From assembly GCA_025642075.2 (NCBI GenBank), contig JAODUO010001183.1, positions 81,001 through 145,000 on the forward strand: a stretch of DNA of 64,000 bases, written 5' to 3'. The first letter of the stretch is position 1. The number at the start of each line of letters is the position of its first letter. Shown piece by piece: positions 48,520 through 62,044 of this stretch. A model generated the notes under the pieces. It was not told where the DNA came from and did no database searches. It saw only the letters and a list, made by a program, of their open reading frames with translations. A program made the position numbers and the translations under genes. Source of the stretch: Ridgeia piscesae (lineage: Eukaryota > Annelida > Polychaeta > Sabellida > Siboglinidae).

Positions 48520-51500
48520 GGCAGCAATCCAGATGACCAGGCAGCCTTATCTAGGGATGCAGTGCAGGCCCTTATCCGGGGACGCCCCTAGAAAAGGTGG
48601 GGTAAACAAAGCTTGTTCACTTCGACTCCTGATCAGCACACCGCGGCTGATGGGACTCCAATACCAGCGGTGCGAAACAAATGAAGACTATGCTATCATT
48701 AGCCACATGGAATGTGAGGACCTTACTGGATTTGTAAAATGCAGAAAGATCACAAAGACAAACAGCGTTAGTTGCCCGAGAACATGATCGCTATAACATA
48801 GACATAGCTGTCCTCCAAGAAATTCGTCTCGAAGGACAAGGTTCACTACAAGAAAACAACTACACTTTCTTCTGGATAAGGAAAGAGCCTGGAATAAGGA
48901 GAGAAGCTGTAGTAGGATTTTCGATTGCCAATAAACTTGTTAACAACTACCTATGCTACCAACTGGTATATCAGAGCGTCTCATCACTCTCAGAATATCA
49001 ATAGGGAAAACCCGCTATGCAACAATCATCAGTGCTTATGCACCAACTATGACGAATCCGGATAAACAAAGGAAGAATTCTATGAACTACTGGGTCAAAG
49101 GCTCCAAAGGATTCCACCTACTGATAATGTAATCATGCTTGGCGGTTTCAATGCAAGAGTTGGAGATTACTTCAAATCTTGGCCAATTGTTCTGGGAAAA
49201 TTTGGAAGGGACAAGTCAAACTCAAATGGTGAACAACTGCTTTCTATACGCACACAGTTCAAATTAGCGATCACAAACACCTTTTTTTCAAAATGTCTGA
49301 CCACTGGTACTACTCTTGGCAACATCCTCGTCCAAAACGCTGTCACTTACTAGACTGTGTAATAACACGAAGAGTAGACTTAGCTGTAGAACAGTCAGCA
49401 CCACGCATCGCACGTGGTGCTGACTGTTTTACTGATTACTACCTAATCCGATCGTTGAGCAACCTCCATATCAAGCCACCTCGAAGGAAAATCGGACCAT
49501 CACCTGTGAAAAAACTAAATGTCAATACACTGGCAGATTCTGAGATGCAGAAAGTAGTAATGGCGCATATGGAAACCAACATGATGAACCTTTCATACAA
49601 TGGCATGATTAATAATCAGTGAGAGACTCTTTATGAGAAAGTGTACGAAACATATGTTGACACTCTGGGGCACACAACCAAGAAACACCAGGATTGGTTT
49701 GATGAAAATGAAAATGATGCTGATATGTTATCACTGCTGCTGGAAAGGCGTAGGACACGTGACACAGTATTGTCCCAATAGACAAGAAAGCGAAAACTAT
49801 GCTATATGCAAGCAAAATCTAAACTGCAAAACAAGCTACGAACAAATGCAATATGCCTGGTGGGACAAGAAAGCTGACGAACTACAACAGCTAGCTGACG
49901 GAAATTCTTCAAACGGATTCTTCGCTGCTATCAAACTGGTCTGTGGTCCACAGAAAACTGCTGTTGCGCAAATTAGAGATGCGGAAGGTTCACAATTACT
50001 CACAGAGAAACCAGCAATTGTATCTTGGTGGAGGGAATATTTCAGAGACCTACTGAATTGCCCAGCAACTGCTATAGAAGAAGCACTTGCGTCAGTAGAT
50101 AAATACCCAGTCCAAGAAGACATGGCAAATCCACATTAGAGGAAATCTTAGCTGCCATCAAATCTATGAAATCAGAAAAAACACCAGGACTAGATAGCAT
50201 ACCTGCTGAAATCTTTAAATATGGAGGTACATCCCTTCATGCTCAATTGCTGAAATTATACCGTATTTGATGGACAGCTAAAGAACTACCGCAACAGTTT
50301 AAACATGCCTTGATAATTGCCATATACAAAAAGAAGGATTACCGTAGAGACTGTGGAAACTATAGAGGCATTTCGTTACTCTCAACTTCGGGGACAATTC
50401 TGGCTAAATTCCTTCTGAAAAGACTAAAGAACATTGCAGGGGTGATCCTCCCATAACGCCAATGTGGATTTCGTCGCTCACGCTCTACAATCGACATGAT
50501 ATTCACCTTACGACAACTACAGGGAAAAAAACAGTTGAACAATAGCAAAGCCTCTATAAGGTCTGCATTGGTCTGTCGACAGCTTTTGACACAGAGGACA
50601 GGTCAACCTTGTGGACTTTACTAGGGAGATATGGATGTCCCGAACAGTTTGTTAAGATAATTAAAACATTCCATGATGGTATGGCTGGAGCAGTGTCTAT
50701 CGGTGGATCAACTACTGATCATTTTGACATTAGCCATGGACTAAAGCAAGGATGTGTCCTGGCATCTATCTTGTTCACTCTCTTTCTGGCAGCACTGTCT
50801 ACAGTGTTAGAATACCTTAGGGCAGGAGTTTTTATCCGCACTCGATCCGATGGAAAACTATTCAAATTGGTTAGACTAAAGGCAAGACCAAAAACTCGAG
50901 AACTTTGCATTCGTGAGCTACTATTTGCATATGCTGCAGCTATTGTTGCAATAGAAGACACCAGAAAGATATGCAAGCAGTTTGAACAAGCTGCAACCCT
51001 GTTTGGACTTACAATCAACACAAATAAAACTATGACGATCTACCAACCACCACCCGGCCAAACCTCGATCGATCCACATCTTGAAATATATTGCAGGCTA
51101 CTAAAATCAGTTAATAACTTCACATACCTGGGTAGCACTGTTGCGTCTAACAACACCATTGATGTGGAAATTAACAACCGTATTCAAGCTGCCTCCGGAG
51201 CATTTGGAGACTGTGGAAGCGTGTATGGTTACAACATGGTATTACAGTCTCCACAAAGTGCAAGGTGTACAAGGCAATTGTGCTTCCAACACTACTGTAA
51301 TCAGCAGAGACATACATTCTCTACCGTCGCCATTTTAGTGAACTTTCCAAAGTTCATCTCCGATATCTACGACAAATCCTGCGGATCTCATGGAAAGATC
51401 ACATTCCAAATGTTGAAGTCTTGAGACGGGCTAATATGTCTAGCATAGAAGCCAGTTTAACAGCTTCTCAGCTCCGTTGGACTGGACATATCATGCGTAT

Positions 51501-51625
51501 AAATGACAGCCTATTTCGAAAGGTTGTACTCTATGGTAAATTAGCCAAAGGAAACGTCTTCGTGGTGGACAACGGTTGCGATACAAAGATGTAGTCAAAC
51601 GACACCTAACGGCTACACTCATCAC
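48520..51625 (+). mobile_element. APE-type LINE (group 2) with endonuclease and RT, decayed
   Basis: Endonuclease: IDIAVLQEIRLEGQG (48800-48840), NNYTFFWIRKEP, VIMLGGFNARVGDY (normally MLGDFNARVG), and a rearranged D-F-T-D-Y-Y end near 49430. RT: a fingers region with KTPGLDSIPAEIFKYGG (50170-50220), CGFRRSRSTIDMIFTLRQL, YGCPEQFVKIIKTFHDGM, HGLKQGCVLASILFTLFLAAL and a damaged palm box, LLFAYAAAIVA, in place of FADDAA. Then FGLTINTNKT and FTYLGSTVASN follow. A 271-codon frame (50609-51424) is the longest. Loss of the catalytic aspartates means it is inactive. Confidence 0.85.
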
Positions 51626-52680
51626 CGTAGACAACGTAGACACTTATAATATGTTGTAGCTTCAGGTGTATACTTACATTTAAAACGTACAGTTTCACTT
51701 CTAATTGGTGCCGAGCCACATTGATATTGTGTACAAGCTGATTTATTACTTGTAGTCATAATGTTTTTGACATAACATAGCAATATGTAAACAAAATGAT
51801 GACTACATTTCAGACACCATTTACACAATATTAATGTAGCATTATTGCTGCATTTGGGGTATATTTACTTACACGTAGGAACAGTCAACTTAGCATATTA
51901 TATGTGATATGTATGACATAATATTCGTTGTGCACCACAAAATAAATACATATTATAAAGATAAAAACAGTATGAAATATCTAAACAACATGCCCATTTG
52001 CAGTGATAGAATAAAGTAAAATTAAAGCATAAAATCTAATAAAAGACATATGATGGTAAAAGTAGATTCTTATAACTCTATCGTTTGTCTTCTTCAACAT
52101 GCCGAAAGACGCAAGTCACAAAAACTGCGTCTCACAGTGCGCATAGAAGCTCTAACAGACACGGACGTGTCCTCCATAATGTAGTGTCACGTAGTATAAT
52201 ATATACATTCATTTATTTGAGTATCTCTATTGAACGTTGCCAATGTAAAGCACGTGTGATAATATTCGCACAGTAACTTACCTTTATGTATATACTTGAA
52301 ACGGGTGCTGTGATAAACATTAATAATGATCCCTGAATTGTGTGTGTTCGTGCGTATGTGTGCGCGCATGTACGTTTGTGTGTATGTGTGCGTGCTGTGG
52401 CGGCGTGGTGTAAGTGTGGGTGTGTTTTGGATGTGTTTGATGGTGTTTATCGGTGGGTGAACGTACCTGGGTACGTAATGTAAAACGTGATCTCACTTAG
52501 ATTAGACTAACAGCGTTCTATTACAATTAACAGGACGGTGTTTCTTCTCAGTTTTCTTTCAGAGAAACGATACACGTCATGCATCATAGCAATTGTCATT
52601 ACTCTAAAAGGTGACTGCGATACATGTCGCGCTTTCGCTGCATTTATTCCGACATTACTATCCACTTTTGAGCGACCTGT
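51626..52680. other. No feature recognised
   Basis: AT-rich spacer with irregular GTGTGC-like stretches at 52340-52400 and no supported gene. Confidence 0.45.
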
Positions 52681-52790
52681 ATGTCGGAGGGAGGGAGGGA
52701 GGGAGGGAGGCAGGGAGGCAGGGAGGGATGGGGGAGGGAGGGACGGAGGGAGAGAGAAGAGACAGAGGGGAGAGACAAACAGACATACCG

Positions 52791-52823
<33 letters not shown>

Positions 52824-52836
52824 TACATACATACAT

Positions 52837-52867
<31 letters not shown>

Positions 52868-52880
52868 TACATACATACAT

Positions 52881-52941
<61 letters not shown>

Positions 52942-52951
52942 GAGAGAGAGC

Positions 52952-52984
<33 letters not shown>

Positions 52985-52990
52985 TACAGA
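52680..52990. repeat. GGGA, GACA and TACA compound microsatellites
   Basis: GGGAGGGA (52685-52750), GACA and TACA tetranucleotides (52790-52940), then GA (52940-52985). The GGGA end corresponds, in inverse, to the CCCT tract at 15176-15240. Confidence 0.95.
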
Positions 52991-52999
52991 CACACTTAC

Positions 53000-54284
53000 A
53001 GACAGACAGGGAGGGAGTGATTCTGACGACGGGGCAATCCAGGGCCTATATACACATAGCCCAGCCTTGCGCTGTACTGAATACGACACGTCAGTGTCGC
53101 CGATCCGTGATAACACAAAACGCGAGTGAGCAGACGAGACTTATAAACCCAACCCGATTTGTGTGGGGAACGCGTGCTGCGGGTTGCTTCAGACGGTGGA
53201 AAGGATAATCGTGTTCCACAAAGTGTCGTGAAAACACTGGAGATCAAATCACTGGCACCTACTTGATATAGTCTTCACCAGACGCACCACTCTCAAATTG
53301 CTACAAACACTCGCAGCAACGATAGTGCGGATTGTGACATTGACTACTCACTAGTTTGTACAAGGGTCAGACTGATACCCAAGAGGCTTTACCATTCCAT
53401 GCAGAACGGGGAATATTAGGAGCATGAATTATGGAATTAGAGAAGCAACAGGTTCATATGTAACGAAGACTGTTGCAATGAATACATAACAGGAGAGACC
53501 ATCACTGACAACAGTTAACAAACGGACATATGATTGGAGCACTGCCTTGAGATGGTCTCCAGTGAAAATACTGTCACAAAGAAAGCACTACACACTATTG
53601 ACAGTTTGCTAATTATGAAGAGCTACACTATGACCCTACAGTGGATAACGTCAACAAAGCCATTGACTTACTCACCAACAGAAAAGTTCGTGGAAATGGT
53701 GTATGCCACCTGAAATAATTAAGTATGGAACACGTGGTGTTACAACACCTATATTATCTTCTTTCCCTCTTTTGGAAAAACGGTGCAGTTCTCCAAGATA
53801 GGTGTAACGCTAATATAATAACTTTACATAAAACAAAGGTGATCGTGGCAATGGCACCAGTTGCTGCGGTATCACCCTGATGACCGTTGTTGGTAAAGGT
53901 TTGTGCTCGTGATACCATGGTTAGACTGCAGATCCTGGCTGAACGCATATATACCGAGTCTCAATGCGAGTTCAGAAATAAAATATTTACAATACACATC
54001 ATATTCTCTATCCGATTGCTGTAAGAGAAATGTAGAGAACAAAACAGATCGTTGTACATTGTATTAATCGACCATATGAAAATGTGAGCAGTGAGCAGAA
54101 GTGGTTTGTTCAATAGCATTTCAATACCAATGCCTGCGATATTCATATTACGCTTGCCTGTGTCTTTTTAACGAATATAAGGTTGGCCAACTGTGCGAGT
54201 ACCAGTGACAAATCATCTTTAGGTATACGTCCACCAAACATTCGGTGGACGTGACCACGCCGTCGCATTCGTTGCTGGCTTCAT

Positions 54285-54290
<6 letters not shown>
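53000..54290 (+). mobile_element. Rearranged group-2 LINE copy, inverted against 13360-15175
   Basis: 53000-54110 is the reverse complement of about 14300-15180 (shared CTCAATGCGAGTTCAGAAAT at 53965). From 54120 to 54290 the match switches to the same orientation as 13390-13570 (shared AATGCCTGC-ATATTCATATTAC and GGTGGCTTCATAGTGTG-like phrases). The copy is therefore folded, with its two pieces tail to tail. All frames contain stops. Confidence 0.65.
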
Positions 54291-54295
<5 letters not shown>

Positions 54296-54365
<70 letters not shown>

Positions 54366-54366
54366 T
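54296..54366. repeat. (TA)n microsatellite
   Basis: About 60 bp of TA. Confidence 0.95.
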
Positions 54367-54369
54367 TGT

Positions 54370-54570
54370 CATATACAATGTTCCGACTTCTTGATAACCT
54401 AGGGATATATGTTTTGAAGTCTGATTAATCAACAATGTTGCACTTATAAAGGCAAATTAATGAATCGATTCGGATGTGAATTTCAGAAAAAGAAAATTCA
54501 TCTTTTAAGACGACCTTCAAAGACAATGTCACCTGCATATTTGATAAATTATTACATCAATCAGCACTCT
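54370..54570 (-). mobile_element. L2/CR1-like RT fragment, second copy
   Basis: Direct-orientation copy of 16410-16610 (shared GATTAATCAACAATGTTG), encoding the same decayed palm region on the minus strand. Confidence 0.5.
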
Positions 54571-54709
54571 TATGTGTTGTTGTTGTTGTTGTTTTTCTAA
54601 ATGCATGTAGAATTCAGGCAATATTAGCAATGACTAATTGCGTTGCTGACACAATCATGTACTGTTAGTTAAACCTGTTATCACAATTATATGAGTTGTT
54701 TGTATATGC

Positions 54710-55905
54710 ACATATCCATTAACAGTAGTATTACCTATTCACCCCATGCTTGCATGTACATGTAACAGCTGTTGCATGTAATACACGACAATGCCATGTG
54801 AACCTTTTATTTATCAAACAAATGTATACACATAATATCACCAGTGTACAATAGTGGGCATTTCATTATTGACAGGAAACCTGGTAATTAGTACGTTCTT
54901 ATCTACAAAAAAGTGTATGTTGTGTGACAAACTGCCCCAGGATGCTTATTTGTAGGTTTGGTTGTTACCAATTAGGGGTTTACTTTTATGGATAATAAAT
55001 AGTCCATTTAAAAAAAAATTACTGACACATGCCTATTGGTATATGTGATATTTCATATCAATATTTTAAATGGTTAGCAATGCTAAAGGAAACATTTCAT
55101 GGTAATTACAATTAATGTCTACACCACCTACATGAAAAAAACATTTGTTCTTACCGCATTTCTGACCGTTTGACTCCACCAGGAGTGTTGGCCAGTATAC
55201 AGACAAGAAAAGATTCTCAAGTTCTCACCGCATTTCATTACTGTATAACATACCTTGGTTGGTAGGCAATCTTTGACAACAAACATGTGACTAAGCTATG
55301 TCTGAAGTTTAGCAACGTACACCAATATTTGCGTGCCCACCAGGTCCAGCTAATGCGTATAAAATAAACGATAAAAGCTGAAGCCAAGCCAAACATTATA
55401 CTAAAGCAATCAAATCTTTGAAACGTCAACATAACGTTCACACAATAAATTATGTAATATACTCGTAGAGTTACAAAAAGGCGCTCAGCCAGTGGTATTG
55501 CGTCGCGCGTGGCTGTGTCTTTGTGGACGATTAACAGCGAAGAAGATATTGAAATTGCTGTGCATCCATCCGGACAAAGTTTGCAAATGTTCTGGGGTCC
55601 TCCACTTTAATTTCCTTCACCAGAGCATCTTTTCCGTTTCTTCAGCTTTTCTTTCTCTTCTTCGTCATTAATTTGCTGCAGCGCAGCCAATGCACCGAGC
55701 AAAATTGCATGTTCTTCTTCACTGCTGCTGCTTCAACTGTCAGCCATTGCCGTAATGAAGCATGTGTGCGTCTGTAATGGCCTTCACATTATGACGTCAT
55801 TTACGCAACCCTCCCGACTCGATTGTTTCGCCACGACTACGTGTGTCATGTACTCGTACGAGTGACTTGTACGAGTGACTCGTACGAGGCACTCGTACGT
55901 GTGTC
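54710..55905 (-). mobile_element. PIF/Harbinger-derived element, copy 2
   Basis: Reverse-complement copy of 1-1262. On the minus strand from 55747 the transposase start shows EEEHAILLGALAALQQINDEE, loses the RWWVRP block by a short deletion, and ends with VHKDTATRDAIPLAERL near 55480. The outer end (55850-55905) carries overlapping CTCGTACGAGTGAC units and then ACACCCCCTTAAG-like sequence that is not part of copy 1 as seen. Confidence 0.7.
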
Positions 55906-56170
55906 ACCCCCTTAAGAGAAAATGAAATAGACGCTTTAAATATATTGAATGGGTATGAGGATGTAGATAGCAAAATTGTCTTCAAACTAATAGAACATAT
56001 TAAAGCCATATTAACAACACACCGTATACAAAGTACTCACAAACATACTAACGAGAGGACTCGAGAAGACGCTAGACGAAAATCAGCCACGACAGTGAGC
56101 TGGATTCACAAGTAGGTATTTGACATACCACATCTATAATGTAAACTAATTGAATTGCAAATAGTATAAG
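55906..56170 (+). mobile_element. Mosaic of CR1 and RTE fragments
   Basis: A CR1 C-terminal piece (LNGYE-like, 55945-55965, the same phrase as at 40010) is joined within 100 bp to an RTE RT piece (GLEKTLDENQPRQ and AGFTSRY, 56060-56120). Confidence 0.5.
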
Positions 56171-56451
56171 TCCCGTCTCCTAAGCGAAAGCTCTCGAAGC
56201 CAGAAAAGCTTATCTATATCCACAAAGGCAAGTATTCACAGGGAATGTGCTTCAAAGAGCCCAGCTGTCACCTATTGTGTAAAGACACTGGGCTAGGAAA
56301 CAAAGGATGCCAGGTTTCCTCTAGTGTAGGGAAAGAGCAACATTATTTGAGGGAAATACAATATTATTTTAAGTTGCATGAATTGTTAGGACAATTTAAA
56401 AGATGGTATTTATACTTTCTTCAGGCTCTTAATTTATCTTGCTGAACATAA

Positions 56452-56483
<32 letters not shown>

Positions 56484-56679
56484 ATGTGACCCATGCAGAT
56501 TATAATTTACGTTAGTAATTCATTAATGCGCTTACTATCTTGCAATTATTATAAGTAAACATAACAGAACCTCATAACAAGAGCAACTTGTAATTAGTTA
56601 AAAACATAGCAGTTTGAGCAGCCAAACTTAATTAGTTCTAGGATCCGATACGATACTAAAAACAGTTCATTGATTATAA

Positions 56680-57380
56680 TATGTCTAGGTTGAATTTTGA
56701 ACACATCGCTGTCATATGGATTATATACCAAAGGACAAGAGACAATTGTAGAGCTGTTGCTCATGGCAGCATTATTGCCAAACTCTTTGGTGCTATTATA
56801 TTATCAAAGGAACAACATGCACTTGAAACATCGTATTTGCAATTTGATTTTAAACCAAATATATCCACTACTCACTACACACATTATTATGCAGGAGACG
56901 ATTAGTTAATGCAGGAGACGATCAGTTATTATAATGCAAATGGCAGTAATGTATACGCACTCATGTTAGATGCCAATAAGGTATTCGATAGAGTCATTTA
57001 TGTTAAACTAGTACTATTAAAACGCAAGGCATCTCCTCTGATATTACGTCTGCTGCTAAATATGTATACTGGGGTTCGATTATATCATCCCAGTTTACCG
57101 CATGTCTAGCAGGGAGCAATAATCACTCATATTATTTTCTTCATAGACACGGATGGATTATTTGGATAATTAGAAAAGAGTGGTGTGAGGTGTCTTATGG
57201 GCAATCAGTATACGGGTTGTATCGGATCCGCAGATAATGTTATCTGACTAACACCCATAAGATCTGGACTCAAAGTTTTAATCGACATATGCGAAAACAT
57301 AAGCAGACACATACTGTGGACAGTTTAATGGTGATAATAGTATATTTGTTTTTAAAGGTCATAACAATAGAAATGTGGCT
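56680..57380 (+). mobile_element. LINE RT fragment (third type)
   Basis: Plus-strand frames hold ILSKEQHALETSYLQFDFKP, NVYALMLDANKVFDRVIYVKL (normally LDASKAFDRV), LRLLLNMYTG, and after a stop GLFG-LEKSGVRC and GSADNVI-LTPIRSGLKVLIDICEN, where the palm ADD box is damaged. The order is fingers and palm of a non-LTR RT distinct from the CR1 and RTE copies. Confidence 0.7.
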
Positions 57381-58475
57381 AATGTGAATGTTTTATCATA
57401 ACTTATAGACATTAGAAATGGATTCAAGACATACGACTGATGTCACTAGAATTATTAAGGATATTACTGTATCTTAAAATATCGTAAAATTGCCATTTTT
57501 ATGTACAATATATAAATATTTGTTTATTATCAGGCCGACTCCAACGAGAGTAAAATATGGACAAACGGAATCAATCATAACTATTTATTGCAGAGAAGAT
57601 TGCCAACAATTGGGAACAAAGTTGCTTGTGCTGGAATTTGCCAGTCATTCGGAGTTTCGTATTTCAGCGTTTCTCCGAAGGCAAGCTTGTTCAGAAAGCG
57701 ACGCAATATCACAGGTTGTTGCCGATGTAGCCATGTTCGAATAACTTCGTATATAACAATAGTATCCTTTTTCATCGCAGAAATAACAGGAGATGACCGC
57801 GTTGTCAACGACTGTTTATGTCGATTGCACTCCGAGCTGGCTTCTCAGTTACACACGTTCAGAGCGTCGGTGCCAAAATTTGCTTGTTTGGCAAAATTGC
57901 AGTCTGACGCTCGGCTGGTTGACTATAAAAATGAATGCGACACAACTTTATAAGTGGTCCACTGCTGCTTTCAAAATGTCCAGTTTTCAGTTGCGTTCAG
58001 GTCAATGCTCAGAGGACTGGGCGTTCTATGCCATCGATTAAACTGTCCTGGTTCGCCATGATCGCTAGTTATCGGTTGCCTACTTACCGTGTCCTCGGAT
58101 TGTGCGCAATACAATTCCGCGTGGTTCAGTTTGCCGATTGCCACCATGTAATAACACTGACACAGACAACAAGGCAACGCCAACGTTCATGAAATGTTTC
58201 GTTGTCACGTCACATCAATCTAGTTCCAGAAAACAAACTCGGGCGGTATAAACGAAATAAGGATCAATAATTCAGATACCGGAATACATAACGTAACTAG
58301 AACCTGCGACACAAACCGTTGAAAGGAACGAATAAAAAATGGTGGCGCCTCTGCCAGCAAGTTTCCTCACTGACAGGAATGTGAAATATACCACAATGCA
58401 TTGCTAAATATAACTACTCAAACGACGTCACAACACGTAACTGCAACGACAACCACACATTACAAGAACGGCGAA
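57381..58475. other. Upstream region of gene B
   Basis: No supported coding exon. Within 230 bp of the gene B start codon lie a TATAAA-like box (58246), an ACGACGTCAC element resembling a CRE half-palindrome (58425) and an AAATATAA box (58408). A promoter is expected here, but none of these motifs is decisive. Confidence 0.35.
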
Positions 58476-58533
58476 ATGCATTTCTTTTATGTTCTCTGCA
58501 CACTATTGACCAACTGTGTTATACCCTGCATGT
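58476..58533 (+). CDS. Gene B exon 1, signal peptide
   Basis: ATG in context GCGAAATGC, then 19 complete codons and one base before the donor GTAAGT: MHFFYVLCTLLTNCVIPCM. A short polar start, a hydrophobic FFYVLCTLL core and small residues near the end make a plausible secretory signal. It ends in phase 1, and joining to the next exon gives CMSCTW without a stop. The start is chosen because it is the only ATG in this frame with a downstream hydrophobic core and phase-correct donor. Confidence 0.7.
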
Positions 58534-59742
58534 GTAAGTATTAACAAATGTGTTTAAGGTGCACATACTTCGATAAGGGAAAAGACGCAATTCTCTAGCT
58601 TTTGGACGTTATGGCGATGGAATCGTCATTTTGAGAATTACGTGTCTTTGGTTTTATTTATAAATTATATTATACTTTGATTGAGAAGGGATGAGAGTGA
58701 TTGTGATTAGCATGACAGAGCTATTTTGTTGCCGTTCTAGACAGCTTAAGTATAATTTTCTCAGTGAAGGTTAACTGTCTGCCACAGGAGTAACCTGTCG
58801 GAATCCATTTGTATATATTTTTTCCCTTCACAAACTACGGACGAAAATAGAACAAATGTATTCAAATGTATGCGTTAGCCTCTCGCTATGTGATATTTGT
58901 TAATGAAACAAAAACAAAATTCTTTGGCGCAAATTAGACTAAATGAATGGCGTAGATTAAGAAAATAAATATATTAAGTATTGTTTGTATAATTTTTTTT
59001 TAATTTTATTATTGCGTACGCCGACAGGTGAGCCCACCTATACACTATGCATACCAGTTGCGAAGTAACTTATATTGTTAGAAAGTGCTTTTCCCGTTGG
59101 AACACACGCACAAAAAAGAGTATTTATGTAATTCCTTGACATTTCACGGGAAACAGCTCTGCCAGACGATAACAAAGGTTCGTGTCCATTTGGATTTAAT
59201 CGACAGTAAATGATCATCCGGGCCAAACTGGCCAACCTGATGCCGCAACCATTATTAGGAAAGTAATTTAGTTGCATCGTCTGACAACATTTAAGACGAT
59301 GGTCCATTCTATATGGCGTCTATGCAGTATGGAAGAATACGATCCAACGCTAATGGAATAACTGTCTAAGTTGCATTTTACTGTTTGTACGCATGCACAC
59401 GCACGCATGCGCAAACGCACGCACACTCACATTCAACACGAAATACAGGTATGCGCACAATCTTGATTACAATTCGATGCTTATAAGTTATACGAATGAC
59501 AATTATCAATGTCATTTTGTAGATGTTATACATTGTACAAACACACACACACGCACGCAGGCACGTACGCACGCACACGCCCCAGCACGCACGCACCACA
59601 CACACACACACACACACACACGCAATTATATCGTTTTATAATATCTAGCATGTAATATAATTGTTACATTTTCTTTCTGTTTTCGCAATCGATAATTATA
59701 TACAATTCTATATTTCAATTAGCTACATATGTCTACTTTTAG
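58534..59742 (+). other. Gene B intron 1
   Basis: Contains only short simple repeats (a CA tract at 59545-59625) and no recognised element. Confidence 0.55.
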
Positions 59743-59985
59743 CATGCACCTGGATGTACAAATCTTACGATAATGTATTCGTCACTGCGATGGAAAACGT
59801 CGGGAATATGATAAGCGCACGGCATTGCCGTGGAAAATGCCAAAACATTGCGACATGTGTCGCCGTGAACTTTCAGAGTAATGTCGCCTGCTATATCTTG
59901 CATGACAAGTCACGTTTGTCGGAAACCAGACGGCTAGAAGGCGCAACCCTATATGTTATGACACATCGCTGCTGGCCAAATCCAA
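59743..59985 (+). CDS. Gene B PAN/Apple domain exon
   Basis: Acceptor TGTCTACTTTTAG and donor GTGAGA, phase 1-1, 81 codons. Six cysteines are arranged as in PAN/Apple modules: CTWMYKSYDN, an ARHCRGKC helix, ATCVAVNFQS, VACYIL and THRCWPN. PAN domains bind proteins or glycans outside the cell; the specific partner is unknown. The exon joins the signal peptide and the microexon in frame. No matching exon is visible before gene A's microexon. Confidence 0.82.
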
Positions 59986-60149
59986 GTGAGATACGGAGTT
60001 TTATGCTACCTGTACGCTACTGTGTTCACCCACCTGAACACACACTAAACCGCAAACCCATCCAGAGACCACCACGCACGAACATCCACCCCACCAACCC
60101 ACTCCATAACAAACCCACACCTAGACATGCGTATACAAACAAACAAACA

Positions 60150-60415
<266 letters not shown>

Positions 60416-60429
60416 CATATAAATTCAGT

Positions 60430-60952
60430 CTTTATCATTACTGTTGTCACATCATACTTTTCAAACATAATAATTACTGTAAATAGTTCATGTATTTTTT
60501 AAAGTAAGTATATATGTTAATTATACCTGTACAATGTTATTACTAAGATTGCCTTTTTGAAATCTTATTATACGACTACCTCTATCTCCAAACCATAATA
60601 TAATAACTGATCTGTAATATGATTATATACTTATGTACACGTCTTTGTTTCTAGCGGTAGTACTGATTTTCGTTTGCTTATTTTGTATGAACAATTGTGT
60701 TTGCAGTTTTGTTTATAATTTGTTCAAGTAAGATTGTTGAGCAAAATTAATCCTACCAAATTAAATCCATCCACTTGTTTGATATTAATATTATCTATTT
60801 TAAGAGTTAGAGTAACTGTGACGCATGTCTAGGAAACTACAAAAAGCGGAATTTTCAGTTAGTTTGAGTATGTTAATGTTCAACTAATCACCCAAGAATA
60901 ATGATATTATTAGTAAAGTTGTCCCTAGCATTTACTTATTTATTATTTTCGT
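60430..60952. other. Gene B intron 2, no feature recognised
   Basis: AT-rich intron sequence before the duplicated block begins. Confidence 0.5.
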
Positions 60953-61556
60953 TACGAGGGAATTTGAACCTGCACCGAAGCTAGAGATTGTGTGGGGAAA
61001 ATACATTGATACCAGCTTGAAACTAGCGGTGGAAGAATACAAAACGTACAACAATGGCAATCCAAACGAAGCAACGGTTAGAAGACAAGGTGATGTGGCA
61101 AAGAACTGGTGACAGTCTAGTTACTCATAGGACAGTCGTGGATGAAGTAACTGTTTTCCCACGAGGAAGAAGACAGGCCTGTGGTGTATCATTCACTACA
61201 GGTATTCAGCATGGGACGAATACAGTCGTGGTGAGCGCCATAGACATGGATGTTGTCGTCATCTTCGTTAGATTGTTCTTCTGTTTGACAACGACCGTCA
61301 ACTGTCAAGTGTGGGTGACACTCGGAAGAGAGCGAAGCAAGACACATAGACGTCAACGCCTTTTCTAACTGCCTTGCAGAGCGCAAGGCTCTTGACGTAC
61401 CATGCCAGGACGGTTTGTGAAGTAGTTTCAGCGGTCCATGAGGTGGGAAAAAGACGACTTTTTAGGCTATGCCTGAAAGACCTGGTGTGACATAGGCATT
61501 TGAAAATTATCAATGTTGACTTGGGCAAGGAAATAAAAATGAAACAAAATACTTCC

Positions 61557-61558
<2 letters not shown>

Positions 61559-61617
<59 letters not shown>
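61559..61617. repeat. (TA)n microsatellite
   Basis: About 58 bp of TA in copy B only. Confidence 0.95.
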
Positions 61618-61618
<1 letters not shown>

Positions 61619-61689
61619 TGAAATTATTATATAACATATATGAAACGTGTTTAAGTGCGTATTTGAGTTTGTTTGTGTATGTGAGGGTA

Positions 61690-61838
61690 ACATACATACA
61701 TGCATTCATGCATACATACATACATACATACATACATACATACATACATACATACATACATACATACATACATACATACATACATACATACATACATACA
61801 TACATACATACACATACATACATACATACATACATACA

Positions 61839-61869
<31 letters not shown>

Positions 61870-61975
61870 CATCATACATACATACATACATACATACATA
61901 CATACATACATACATACATACATACATACATACATACATACATACATACATACATACATACTATACATACATACA

Positions 61976-62009
<34 letters not shown>

Positions 62010-62044
62010 CATACATATATACATACATATATACATACATACAT
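61690..62044. repeat. (TACA)n microsatellite, about 355 bp
   Basis: Tetranucleotide array homologous in position to 8840-9264. Confidence 0.95.

Noticed and set aside
57490..58192. Overlapping frames of 80-120 codons upstream of gene B as a separate gene
   Set aside because: Frames overlap on both strands, and none has a recognisable motif or a supported splice or start context.
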